Shown: positions 45,157 to 52,211 of the stretch, one piece after another | Numbering within the stretch: the first letter of the stretch is position 1 | Layout: each line of letters begins with the position of its first letter | Assembly (NCBI GenBank): GCA_944385935.1 | Contig: CALWZC010000013.1 | Coordinates: forward strand, 1-64,000 | DNA: 64,000 nucleotides | Source: an uncultured Anaerofilum sp. | GTDB lineage: Bacteria; Bacillota; Clostridia; Oscillospirales; Ruminococcaceae | Direction: 5' to 3' | Made by a program: the position numbers and the translations under genes | Notes under the pieces: generated by a model | Told to the model about the DNA's origin: nothing | The model's database searches: none | Seen by the model: only the letters and a program-made list of their open reading frames with translations

Positions 45157-45399
45157 ATGGATAAGCAGACTATTTTTGACGCCGTACAACAAATTTTCCG
45201 TGATAACTTTGATGATGAAGAACTGGTAATTACCAGAGAAACCTGCGCCGACGACATCGAAGATTGGGATAGCTTAGAGCAAATTAACCTGCTCAGCGCA
45301 ATGGAAAAGAAGTTTGGCATTAAGTTCCAGCTTTCGGATGTACGTGGTCTGGCCAATGTAGGCGACCTGCTGGATTTGATTGAGCGCATGACCGCTTGA
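45157..45399 (+). CDS. Acyl carrier protein
   Basis: An 80-residue acidic protein with the phosphopantetheine site DWDSLEQINLL (Ser39). It would carry the acyl intermediate as a thioester. It follows the FkbH gene by 27 bases with AAAGGAG upstream, so it is the likely dedicated carrier, not the fatty-acid ACP. A terminator lies 15 bases behind. Confidence 0.9.
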   Translation: MDKQTIFDAVQQIFRDNFDDEELVITRETCADDIEDWDSLEQINLLSAMEKKFGIKFQLSDVRGLANVGDLLDLIERMTA

Positions 45400-45413
45400 T
45401 TTTATACACACCC

Positions 45414-45449
45414 AAAAGCAAAGGCGGATTTGTCTTTGCTTTTCTTTTT
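45414..45449 (+). terminator. Terminator after the acyl carrier protein gene
   Basis: A 10-bp stem AAAAGCAAAG / CTTTGCTTTT followed by CTTTTT. It may partly end the FkbH-ACP transcript, leaving more of these two messages than of the genes behind. Confidence 0.7.
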
Positions 45450-45474
45450 GCAATTTTTATATGAGGTGCCGCTT

Positions 45475-45891
45475 ATGAACAGCTATACACTATATCAAAT
45501 GGAAAAGGGATTGACAGAATCCTTTACCATTACCATCACAGAAGAACACATGCAGCTTTTTTGTCAGCTTTCTGGGGATGTTAGCCCCATTCATATGGAT
45601 GCACAATATGCAGCCCAAAGAGGATTTCCCGGTAGGGTCTGCTATGGAATGTTAGGGGCTTCCTTCTTTTCTACTTTGGCAGGGGTGTACCTTCCCGGTG
45701 AACACTGCCTTTTGCACAGTGTAGAAAGCAAATTTGTAAAGCCTGTATTTATTGGTGATACTCTTACAATCACCGGTGTGGTGGATGAAGTAAATGACAC
45801 CTTTGGAGAAGTTACCATCAAGGCCACCATCACCAACCAAGAGGGCAAAAAAGTAACCCGTGGCATTATTAAAGCTGGCGTTGCCAAATAA
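45475..45891 (+). CDS. MaoC-like (hotdog) dehydratase
   Basis: A 138-residue protein with the MaoC/(R)-hydratase pattern: FCQLSGDVSPIHMDAQYAAQRGFPGRVCYGML (catalytic Asp/His pair in D-x4-H), then KFVKPVFIGDTLTITG. It would add or remove water from an acyl thioester, probably on the neighbouring carrier protein. It starts at ATG 45475 with GAGGTG upstream. Confidence 0.85.
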   Translation: MNSYTLYQMEKGLTESFTITITEEHMQLFCQLSGDVSPIHMDAQYAAQRGFPGRVCYGMLGASFFSTLAGVYLPGEHCLLHSVESKFVKPVFIGDTLTITGVVDEVNDTFGEVTIKATITNQEGKKVTRGIIKAGVAK

Positions 45892-45906
45892 AAAGGAGTG
45901 AAATCT

Positions 45907-46638
45907 ATGGCAAATGTTTATTTGATTACTGGTGCATCCAGCGATGTAGGCATCGCTTTTATTCGCCGGGTGCTACAACCTGAGGATATTGTTATCGCAC
46001 AAGGAGCAGGAGATTTATCAGGGCTTGTAGGGCTTTGCAAGGAACATCCCGGACAAATCCACACCTATGATGTAGACCTGTCCGATTCCAACGCCACAGA
46101 CCTTTTTATTCAACATGTGGCACAAACCCATCCCCTGCCTACCCACATTGTCCATCTTCCTGCATTGCGGGTTATCAACACCAAATTTAAGAACTTTGAT
46201 GAGCAGCGTTTTGCTCTAGATTTAAACGTGCAAATTTTCAGTGCAGTGAAAATCTGCAAAGCATTTTTGCCAAAAATGGCAAAAGCTCGCTATGGCAAGG
46301 TTTTATTTATGCTCACCAGCTACCTTTTGGGGGTTCCTCCTAAAAATACCGCTGCCTATGTGATGGCAAAAAGCACCTTGCAAGGACTGGCAAAAAGCCT
46401 TGCTGCTGACTACGCATCTTTTGGTATCACAGTAAACTGTGTCATGCCCAGCATGATGGAAACCAAATTTTTGGCAGATACCAGTGACCTGATTGTTCAA
46501 GCCTCGGCAGAGGCCAATCCCATGGGGCGCAATGCTCGTGTAGAAGATGTGGTGCCTGCAATGGCATTTTTGCTCAGCGATGAGGCCTCTTTTATCACGG
46601 GTGTTACCCTACCCATTACAGGAGGAAGTGCCTTGTGA
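45907..46638 (+). CDS. Short-chain dehydrogenase/reductase
   Basis: A 243-residue NAD(P)-dependent enzyme with TGASSDVGIAF (nucleotide loop), the Ser in FMLTSYLLG, YVMAK (catalytic Tyr/Lys), and the end GVTLPITGGSAL. It is FabG-like and likely a ketoacyl reductase in the small acyl pathway. It starts at ATG 45907 with AAAAAGGAG upstream, 15 bases after MaoC. The next gene overlaps its stop by four bases. Confidence 0.9.
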   Translation: MANVYLITGASSDVGIAFIRRVLQPEDIVIAQGAGDLSGLVGLCKEHPGQIHTYDVDLSDSNATDLFIQHVAQTHPLPTHIVHLPALRVINTKFKNFDEQRFALDLNVQIFSAVKICKAFLPKMAKARYGKVLFMLTSYLLGVPPKNTAAYVMAKSTLQGLAKSLAADYASFGITVNCVMPSMMETKFLADTSDLIVQASAEANPMGRNARVEDVVPAMAFLLSDEASFITGVTLPITGGSAL

Positions 46639-47633
46639 GTGGCTGTTCAAGGGTATTTCGTCATGCTGTATTGCAAGACAAGGATTCTATTATAGAGTTT
46701 TTAAACCAGCACTGGGGAAGTCGGCATCCTCTTGTAAACCGAGAGGAATTTTTTGAGTTTTATTATCACAGTAGAGAAAAATTGCAATTTGTGCTAGCAC
46801 TGGAAGATGAACACATTGTTGCAGTTGCTGGCTATATTGTGGCAAATTCCAATGCTGTTCCCGATGGTTGGGTAAGCATTTGGTGTGCTTCCGGGGGCAC
46901 AAACGGAGTTGGGCTAGAACTTATGGAAGCATTGCCCCGATTGGCAGGAATCCGTGTGCTTGCCTGTAACAACATTCGTCCCAAAACTATGGCATTCTAT
47001 CGCTTTTTGGGTTGGCATGCCGACCGTATCCCCCACTTTTACCGTTTTGGGTATAAAGAATCCTTTGCTTTGATTCAAAATCCAACACAAACGCCATTTC
47101 CTTCCCCACAAGGAAATCTTCAGTTATCTCTGGTTTCTTCTGCTGAACAGTTAGATACCTTGGGTATACCTCAAACAGGCTTGCTGCCTCACAAAGATGT
47201 ATGGTATCTAAAGCGTAGATACTTTTCTTTTCCATACCAACAGTATGAAGTTTGGGCAATTCAAGACCAGACATCTTTTCAGGGGTATTTGGTCACTCGA
47301 ACGGTAGAAGTTCCAGAGTATGGAACCTCTGTATTACGGATTGTGGATTTTATTGGCACCCCTGAAACCCTAGGTAACCTTGGCAATGCCATTGATACCC
47401 TTATCCAAAGCAAACAAGTGGAATACGCTGACTGCTATTGTGCTGGGATTTCCGCCGAAATTTTTGCACAAGCCGGCTTTTTGCCACGGCATCCAGAGGA
47501 TTCTGTTGTAGTGCCCAATTACCTGACTCCGCCTCTTTTGGAAAATACAGAATATTATTATTTTACTAATCATCCTGAAAACTTTGTGCTATTCAAAGCA
47601 GATGGCGACCAAGACCGACCAAATATAGAATAA
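46635..47633 (+). CDS. GNAT-family acyltransferase
   Basis: A 332-residue protein. The first ~160 residues have a GNAT fold (VLQDKDSIIEFLNQHWGSRHPL, FVLALEDEHIVAVAGYIV, MEALPRLAGIRVLACNNIRPKTMAFYRFLGW). The last ~150 residues look like a second, divergent GNAT-like half. It would transfer an acyl group, perhaps from the nearby acyl carrier protein, to an amine. The GTG start overlaps the SDR stop by four bases (GTGA). Confidence 0.75.
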   Translation: MSGCSRVFRHAVLQDKDSIIEFLNQHWGSRHPLVNREEFFEFYYHSREKLQFVLALEDEHIVAVAGYIVANSNAVPDGWVSIWCASGGTNGVGLELMEALPRLAGIRVLACNNIRPKTMAFYRFLGWHADRIPHFYRFGYKESFALIQNPTQTPFPSPQGNLQLSLVSSAEQLDTLGIPQTGLLPHKDVWYLKRRYFSFPYQQYEVWAIQDQTSFQGYLVTRTVEVPEYGTSVLRIVDFIGTPETLGNLGNAIDTLIQSKQVEYADCYCAGISAEIFAQAGFLPRHPEDSVVVPNYLTPPLLENTEYYYFTNHPENFVLFKADGDQDRPNIE

Positions 47634-47642
47634 AGCAAATGG

Positions 47643-47685
47643 AAAACAGCCAACTTGTGGATATACTCCACAAACTGGCTGTTTT
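47643..47685. terminator. Bidirectional terminator
   Basis: A long near-perfect stem AAAACAGCCA-TTGTGGA / TCCACAA-TGGCTGTTTT serving the plus-strand GNAT gene and the minus-strand lectin gene. Confidence 0.9.
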
Positions 47686-47712
47686 ATCTATTTATCTTAA
47701 AAATATGTACTT

Positions 47713-48405
47713 TTACTTTTTAGGAGTAGATTTCTTGCTGCGACCACCACCACGACGCTTGGGAGCTGGCTTAGACGCTGGCTTTGCTGGCTCTTTGGGT
47801 GCTGCAACAGGTTTTTCTTCCACAGGAGCAGCAACCTCTTGTTGTTTCTCCGGCTCTTTTTCCTCTACAACTTCCACAGCCTCAACCTTTTCTTCTTGCT
47901 TGGGCTGTTCTACCTGCTCTGGTTCTTTTGCTGGTTCCTCTTGGGGCAAATAGTCTTCTGGTTGCTTCAAAGCCCACAGTTGACGCTTTCCATTTACATC
48001 TTGCCAAATCTGTGCCTGTGCTCCCTCGGCTGCTAGGTCTTCACCGCCAACCAAATCCAGCACCTTTCCACTCAAAGCAGATTTCACCTTAATGCCTGCA
48101 CTACCTGCGGAAACCAAGCTCCAAAGCTGGCTGGCAGCATCTACATTATCCCATTGATGTACCCAGCTACCATCGGTAATACCAGCCATCACAATATCCA
48201 GCACTTTACCGCTGGCTTTGTTTTGCAACTTATACACCTTGTCACCAGCTGGAATAAACTTCCACAAACGATGATTTTCTGGTTTATTTTCTCCAAGGCA
48301 AACCAAAGCACCATTGTTGGTGCTGGCATCTCTTACCTCCAGTGCACCCCCTGCCACAGAGGCAATTACATAATATTTCTCAGTGTCCACCGCTACGCTC
48401 ATCAT
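47713..48405 (-). CDS. Ricin-type beta-trefoil protein with basic tail
   Basis: A 230-residue protein. Residues ~5-140 are a RICIN beta-trefoil with the typical LW motifs (RLWKFIPAG, QLWSLVSAG, QLWALKQPE) and GKVLDI / GKVLDLVG repeats. This fold usually binds carbohydrate. Residues ~145-200 are a Glu/Pro/Lys-rich linker, and the tail is strongly basic (KRRGGGRSKKSTPKK). There is no signal peptide or membrane segment. It has a strong promoter (48430-48459) and so may be abundant. An effector or cell-surface lectin exported by another route is possible, as is a nucleic-acid-associated role through the tail. Confidence 0.8.
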   Translation of the reverse strand: MMSVAVDTEKYYVIASVAGGALEVRDASTNNGALVCLGENKPENHRLWKFIPAGDKVYKLQNKASGKVLDIVMAGITDGSWVHQWDNVDAASQLWSLVSAGSAGIKVKSALSGKVLDLVGGEDLAAEGAQAQIWQDVNGKRQLWALKQPEDYLPQEEPAKEPEQVEQPKQEEKVEAVEVVEEKEPEKQQEVAAPVEEKPVAAPKEPAKPASKPAPKRRGGGRSKKSTPKK

Positions 48406-48429
48406 TTCTCATCACTCTCCTTATACTGA

Positions 48430-48459
48430 ATTATACTCCTTTCCTCCTCCATCCGTCAA
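48430..48459 (-). promoter_or_regulatory. Strong sigma-A promoter of the ricin-type protein gene
   Basis: Minus-strand TTGACG (48454-48459) and TATAAT (48430-48435), spacing 18. Confidence 0.75.
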
Positions 48460-48550
48460 CAATTTCGGCAAAACATGCAAATATTTTACCTAGTATTTTC
48501 TTTTTTCATGGGGTTTTTTATGTTTTTTATCACGAATTTAGAACTTTGTC

Positions 48551-48579
48551 TTGTTTTTTGGACAAGTATGCTGTAAAAT
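48551..48579 (+). promoter_or_regulatory. Promoter of the DUF3783 gene
   Basis: TTGTTT (48551-48556) and TAAAAT (48574-48579), spacing 17, about 54 bases ahead of ATG 48633. Confidence 0.5.
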
Positions 48580-48632
48580 GCCACTATCTTACTTGTGGGA
48601 TACTGATGTTTTTGAAAGGAGAGATTTTTGTC

Positions 48633-49022
48633 ATGCCACAGCCTACTATTTTATTGTGGAATTTACCTGTTTTTAGCGAGGTAGTTTCTACTCTTTCCAG
48701 CCACCCAAATACACAGCATTTATCTCTGCGGTTTGTTTCTCCCCAAGAAAGCAATCAAACCTTGGGGCAACTTGCAGGCTTAGTAGATTCCAAAAGTACA
48801 AATGACCCTTGTTCTTGTCCCTCTGCCCCTTGTATGGTATTTTGTGGTTTGTCTGAGGGAGAATTAGACACCTGTTTGGCAGTTCTGCGGCAATGTTCGC
48901 AAAAAGTACCTTTAAAAGCAGTGTTAACACCACACAACCAAAATTGGAATTTTAGCAAGCTATTTGCAGAATTGATGGAAGAACACCAATATTTTCAACA
49001 GCAGCAAAATAAAAACAACTAA
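48633..49022 (+). CDS. DUF3783 family protein
   Basis: A 129-residue protein whose second half has the DUF3783 pattern (CMVFCGLSEGELDTCLAVL, VPLKAVLTPHNQNWNF, LFAELMEEHQYF). The function is unknown; the family is common in Clostridia. A Cys-rich stretch (DPCSCPSAPC) lies ahead of the domain. I chose ATG 48633, after AAAGGAGAG; an earlier in-frame ATG at 48606 lacks a ribosome site. Confidence 0.75.
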   Translation: MPQPTILLWNLPVFSEVVSTLSSHPNTQHLSLRFVSPQESNQTLGQLAGLVDSKSTNDPCSCPSAPCMVFCGLSEGELDTCLAVLRQCSQKVPLKAVLTPHNQNWNFSKLFAELMEEHQYFQQQQNKNN

Positions 49023-49030
49023 GCAGTTTT

Positions 49031-49074
49031 GCAACAAGAGGGCACCGAACTCATAGGTGCCCTCTTGTTGCTTT
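49031..49074 (+). terminator. Terminator after the DUF3783 gene
   Basis: A perfect 16-bp stem GCAACAAGAGGGCACC / GGTGCCCTCTTGTTGC followed by TTTAATATT. Confidence 0.9.
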
Positions 49075-49078
49075 AATA

Positions 49079-49552
49079 TTATGTTTTTTCATTCAAATGC
49101 TGTTCTAACAAATCTGCGGCATAAGCTACCAACTGGCTACAAGGCCGCTTTTTGTAATATTCTGGGGTTCGCTCTTCTGCTTTGCAAGTTCCTTCTGGTT
49201 TTTCCAACCCCAGCAATACTTTACAAATGGTACTGCCATTGTCTTTTTCAAACTGTTTGAGAAGTTGTTGAATCATGCTATATGTTTGTGTTTTTTCCTC
49301 TGTGGCTTTTGGGGAGGTGTACCCTTTTGCCAATCCTGCCGCCAAACACATTCCTGTACAGGCTCCACAAACGCTACGGCTTCTTCCAATTCCGCCCCCC
49401 ATACCGCTTGCCAAAGCCATAGCAGATTCTTTGTCTAGTCCAAATTCTTCGGCATAAGCCCCTACCACAGCTTGACAGCAGTTGTACCCTTCTTCAAACA
49501 AGGCTTTTGCTTTTTGTCCTTTTATCCCTAGCGGTTTTACTTGTTCTTCCAT
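49079..49552 (-). CDS. C_GCAxxG_C_C family redox protein
   Basis: A 157-residue protein with the family signature: NCCQAVVGAY, GGGIGRSRSVCGACTGMCLAAGL, then single Cys at STICKVLLG and GTCKAE, and RPCSQLV. The spaced Cys residues suggest metal or redox chemistry; the exact role is unknown. The start is ambiguous (an ATG at 49552 overlaps the previous gene's end by 16 bases). Widespread in anaerobic Firmicutes. Confidence 0.85.
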   Translation of the reverse strand: MEEQVKPLGIKGQKAKALFEEGYNCCQAVVGAYAEEFGLDKESAMALASGMGGGIGRSRSVCGACTGMCLAAGLAKGYTSPKATEEKTQTYSMIQQLLKQFEKDNGSTICKVLLGLEKPEGTCKAEERTPEYYKKRPCSQLVAYAADLLEQHLNEKT

Positions 49553-49929
49553 CTTCCTAACAACACCTTCCATCTTCCATAGCCATGGGCAGAATCAGTT
49601 TTCTTTTCCTCTTCTTTCATCCACTTTGCGGCTTTTTGGTCAAAGCACAAATATTCTTCATTTACTTCTGTAACACAACAGGGCAACTCCTCCTGCTTTA
49701 CAGCAGCATCAAAAGGCTTTTTCCAAGAAACTTGTCCCTTAGAATCTACACCTTCTGCCCATGCACGAAATACCAGACCTGCAGCCTCTCCCCAGCAAAA
49801 TCGTTCAAACACCAGTTTTCCATCAAAAAACAAAATTACTCTATCACGAAACTTTGTGTTTCCTTCTTTCTCATAGCATACTGCCGCATATCCAGAAGGT
49901 ACCAATTGTTTTAGATTATAGCCCTTCAT
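49537..49929 (-). CDS. Conserved hypothetical protein
   Basis: A 130-residue protein from ATG 49929 with AAGGAG upstream. It is beta-rich (YAAVCYEKEG, RVILFFDGKLVFERFCWGEAAGLVFRAW) with a Lys/Glu-rich C-terminus (KWMKEEEKKT), and has no signal peptide. I do not recognise the family. It is cotranscribed with, and overlaps, the C_GCAxxG gene. Confidence 0.6.
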   Translation of the reverse strand: MKGYNLKQLVPSGYAAVCYEKEGNTKFRDRVILFFDGKLVFERFCWGEAAGLVFRAWAEGVDSKGQVSWKKPFDAAVKQEELPCCVTEVNEEYLCFDQKAAKWMKEEEKKTDSAHGYGRWKVLLGRWKNK

Positions 49930-50042
49930 TGTTACTTTCTCCTTTGTGTATTTTGTCTGTATCATACCACATTCTAAAGAAAATGAAAAGATTTCCCTTC
50001 CCCGCAAAGGCACATCCTAACATTGCACAATATTGATACACT

Positions 50043-50088
50043 AAAAGAGCAGCCCACCACAAAATATATTGTGACGAAAGCTGCTCTT
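50043..50088 (-). terminator. Terminator after the chemoreceptor gene
   Basis: Stem AAGAGCAGC / GCTGCTCTT with an inner ACAA/TTGT extension, ending CTCTTTT on the minus strand. Confidence 0.8.
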
Positions 50089-50103
50089 GTCATTTAAAGA
50101 TTT

Positions 50104-51795
50104 TTAAAATCCATTATAGGAAGTTGTTTTCAGTTCAAACTGGTCTAGCAAACTCTTCATGAGGCTTGCCTGTTCTGCCATCTTCTGGCTAGAAGCTGCA
50201 CTTTCCTCAGAGCTTGCAGAGTTCATCTGAACAACTGCGGAAATCTGGTTTACACCCTCAGAAATCTGAGACATGGACTTTGCTTGCTCGTTGGATGCCT
50301 GTGCAATTTTTCCAATCATTCCCAAAATCTCACGGGACTTGTAGGTCACTTCACCAAAGGCATCGTTGGTGCTTGCTGCCAACTCTTTACCATGTGCCAC
50401 ATGCATCAAAGAATTTTCAATCAACTCGGTAGTGCTTTGAGCTGCTTCGGCTGCCTTTTGCGCCAAATTACGCACTTCCCCTGCAACCACAGCAAAACCC
50501 TTACCTGCACTTCCTGCACGGGCTGCCTCTACAGCTGCATTCAATGCCAAAATATTGGTCTGGAATGCAATATCATCAATGGCTTTAATAATCTTTTGAA
50601 TGCTTTCGGAAGCTACAGAAATATCATTGATGGCTTGTACCATCTGTTTCATTTCATGCTGGCTCTTTTCCACAACAGATTCGGTTTCCTTGCCAAGAAC
50701 ATCTGCCTGACGAGAATATTCCGCAGTATCGGAAATGTGACGGGTAATTTCAGCAATAGTAGCAGACAACTCCTGTACACTGCTTGCCTGAGAGGTTGCA
50801 CCATTTGCCAACTCACGAGCAGCCTGCTCAACTTGCTCAGAACCCACCGAAACACGATTAGATACAGATTCCATCTCCTGCAAAGTGCTGTTCATCTTTG
50901 TTTGGAAATCATTGATAGCTTGTTGAATATGGGCAAAATCACCCAAAAATCGCAAGCTGCTTTCATATGTAAAGTCTCCCTTAGAGAACTGTACCATACA
51001 TTTATCTACTTCTTTTACATAGTGGCGCAATTCACGGAAGGAGAAATCCATCTTTTCGCTTAGTTCACCAAACTCATTCTTTGCCTGGTATCCAATTTTT
51101 GTATCCAAATTTCCCTTGGAAAGCTCATTAACTGCATCACGAATTTTGCCCACAACACCAGTAATTTTGTTGGTGGTAGTAAAAGCATAATAAAATCCAA
51201 AGGCAGTAGCCAATGCTACGGTGATAATCAAGCTAATCAAGAACAAATTTAGCATAACAGTTGTTTGCTTTTCTTGCATCTCTCGTTCTTGTGTGGTAAT
51301 ATCGTCAATTTCCTTTACAATATTAACCATATTGTTCAAAGCAGGAGAACACTCCTCCAAAATAATCTTTTTGGCGGTGTCCTTATTTCCCTTTTCAATT
51401 TCTGCAATAGCTCTATTTGCAATTTCAAACCAAGTGGTAAATGCATCCTCATATTTTGCAGCCAGTCCGTCTGCTTCTCCATGACTTTGCTTAAATATAA
51501 CAATCTGTTGATTAATATTATCCAAGTTACCCTGAATTTGCTCTTTCATGGAAGGATACTCTGAGGTATTATCAGTAATCAACATTTCTCTTAAAATTCG
51601 AGCTGCAACATTGACTTCAATTCTACAATTCTTTACTGCTGTATCGGCTGTCAGTGTTTTGTTAATTAAATTATCCATTTGATTTTTGGTATTCAACAAA
51701 CCAAAAATACCCACACCCGCAGTAATGGCACTCAAACAAATCATTGTTATAAACACCAAAAATAGATACGACCTCAACTTCAGCCTTTGAAACAT
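50104..51795 (-). CDS. Methyl-accepting chemotaxis protein
   Basis: A 563-residue membrane receptor. TM1 (~10-31), a periplasm-side four-helix-bundle sensor (~35-185, LINKTLTADTAVKNCRIEVNVAARILREML), TM2 (~186-206), HAMP (~207-260) and a long signalling coiled coil whose tip is IDDIAFQTNILALNAAVEAARAG followed by GEVRNLAQKAA. It signals to CheA/CheW. No chemotaxis genes are adjacent. It ends without an NWETF-type CheR tether. Confidence 0.95.
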   Translation of the reverse strand: MFQRLKLRSYLFLVFITMICLSAITAGVGIFGLLNTKNQMDNLINKTLTADTAVKNCRIEVNVAARILREMLITDNTSEYPSMKEQIQGNLDNINQQIVIFKQSHGEADGLAAKYEDAFTTWFEIANRAIAEIEKGNKDTAKKIILEECSPALNNMVNIVKEIDDITTQEREMQEKQTTVMLNLFLISLIITVALATAFGFYYAFTTTNKITGVVGKIRDAVNELSKGNLDTKIGYQAKNEFGELSEKMDFSFRELRHYVKEVDKCMVQFSKGDFTYESSLRFLGDFAHIQQAINDFQTKMNSTLQEMESVSNRVSVGSEQVEQAARELANGATSQASSVQELSATIAEITRHISDTAEYSRQADVLGKETESVVEKSQHEMKQMVQAINDISVASESIQKIIKAIDDIAFQTNILALNAAVEAARAGSAGKGFAVVAGEVRNLAQKAAEAAQSTTELIENSLMHVAHGKELAASTNDAFGEVTYKSREILGMIGKIAQASNEQAKSMSQISEGVNQISAVVQMNSASSEESAASSQKMAEQASLMKSLLDQFELKTTSYNGF

Positions 51796-52146
51796 TACAT
51801 TCTCTCCTCTTTCCTAAAAATACAGCGTTCCTCATACATCACCGGAATCCTCCATGGCTACTATATGTACATTTTTCAATCAGTATACTCTTGCTGAAAC
51901 TCGAAATGTTGCGCTTTAACGAAATCCTATGGAATGGCAATATTCCCACTGATTTCAACCTACAAAATAGTTGCCAATTTGATTTTTCGGTCTATTCGAA
52001 GCAGAAAACTCCTCCTGTTCACTTTTTTATTCTATCTCATTAAAATACAAAAATCAACATTTTCTTTTTTTTGTTGATTTTTTTGCAATTTTACTGGTTT
52101 TTTAGTAAAATTCAACGTCTAATTTTGCACAACTTGGAGTAAAGGG
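51796..52146. other. Long leader region upstream of the chemoreceptor gene
   Basis: About 350 bases without a gene. It holds the promoter at 52029-52057 and a leader of roughly 230 bases before the receptor start. I looked for a c-di-GMP (GEMM) riboswitch and saw no match. A TATAGT box near 51863 could be a second start. Confidence 0.5.
52029..52057 (-). promoter_or_regulatory. Promoter candidate of the chemoreceptor gene
   Basis: Minus-strand TTGATT (52052-52057) and TAGAAT (52029-52034), spacing 17. Confidence 0.55.
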
Positions 52147-52196
52147 AAAACAGCTTTTTGAAAGAAATAAGACTACTTCTATCAAAAAGCTGTTTT
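52147..52196 (-). terminator. Terminator after uvrA
   Basis: A perfect 15-bp stem AAAACAGCTTTTTGA / TCAAAAAGCTGTTTT. Confidence 0.85.
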
Positions 52197-52211
52197 ATAG
52201 TAGTATAATTC

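Noticed and set aside
51796..52029. c-di-GMP riboswitch in the chemoreceptor leader
   Set aside because: The conserved GEMM core was not found; only a long leader remains.
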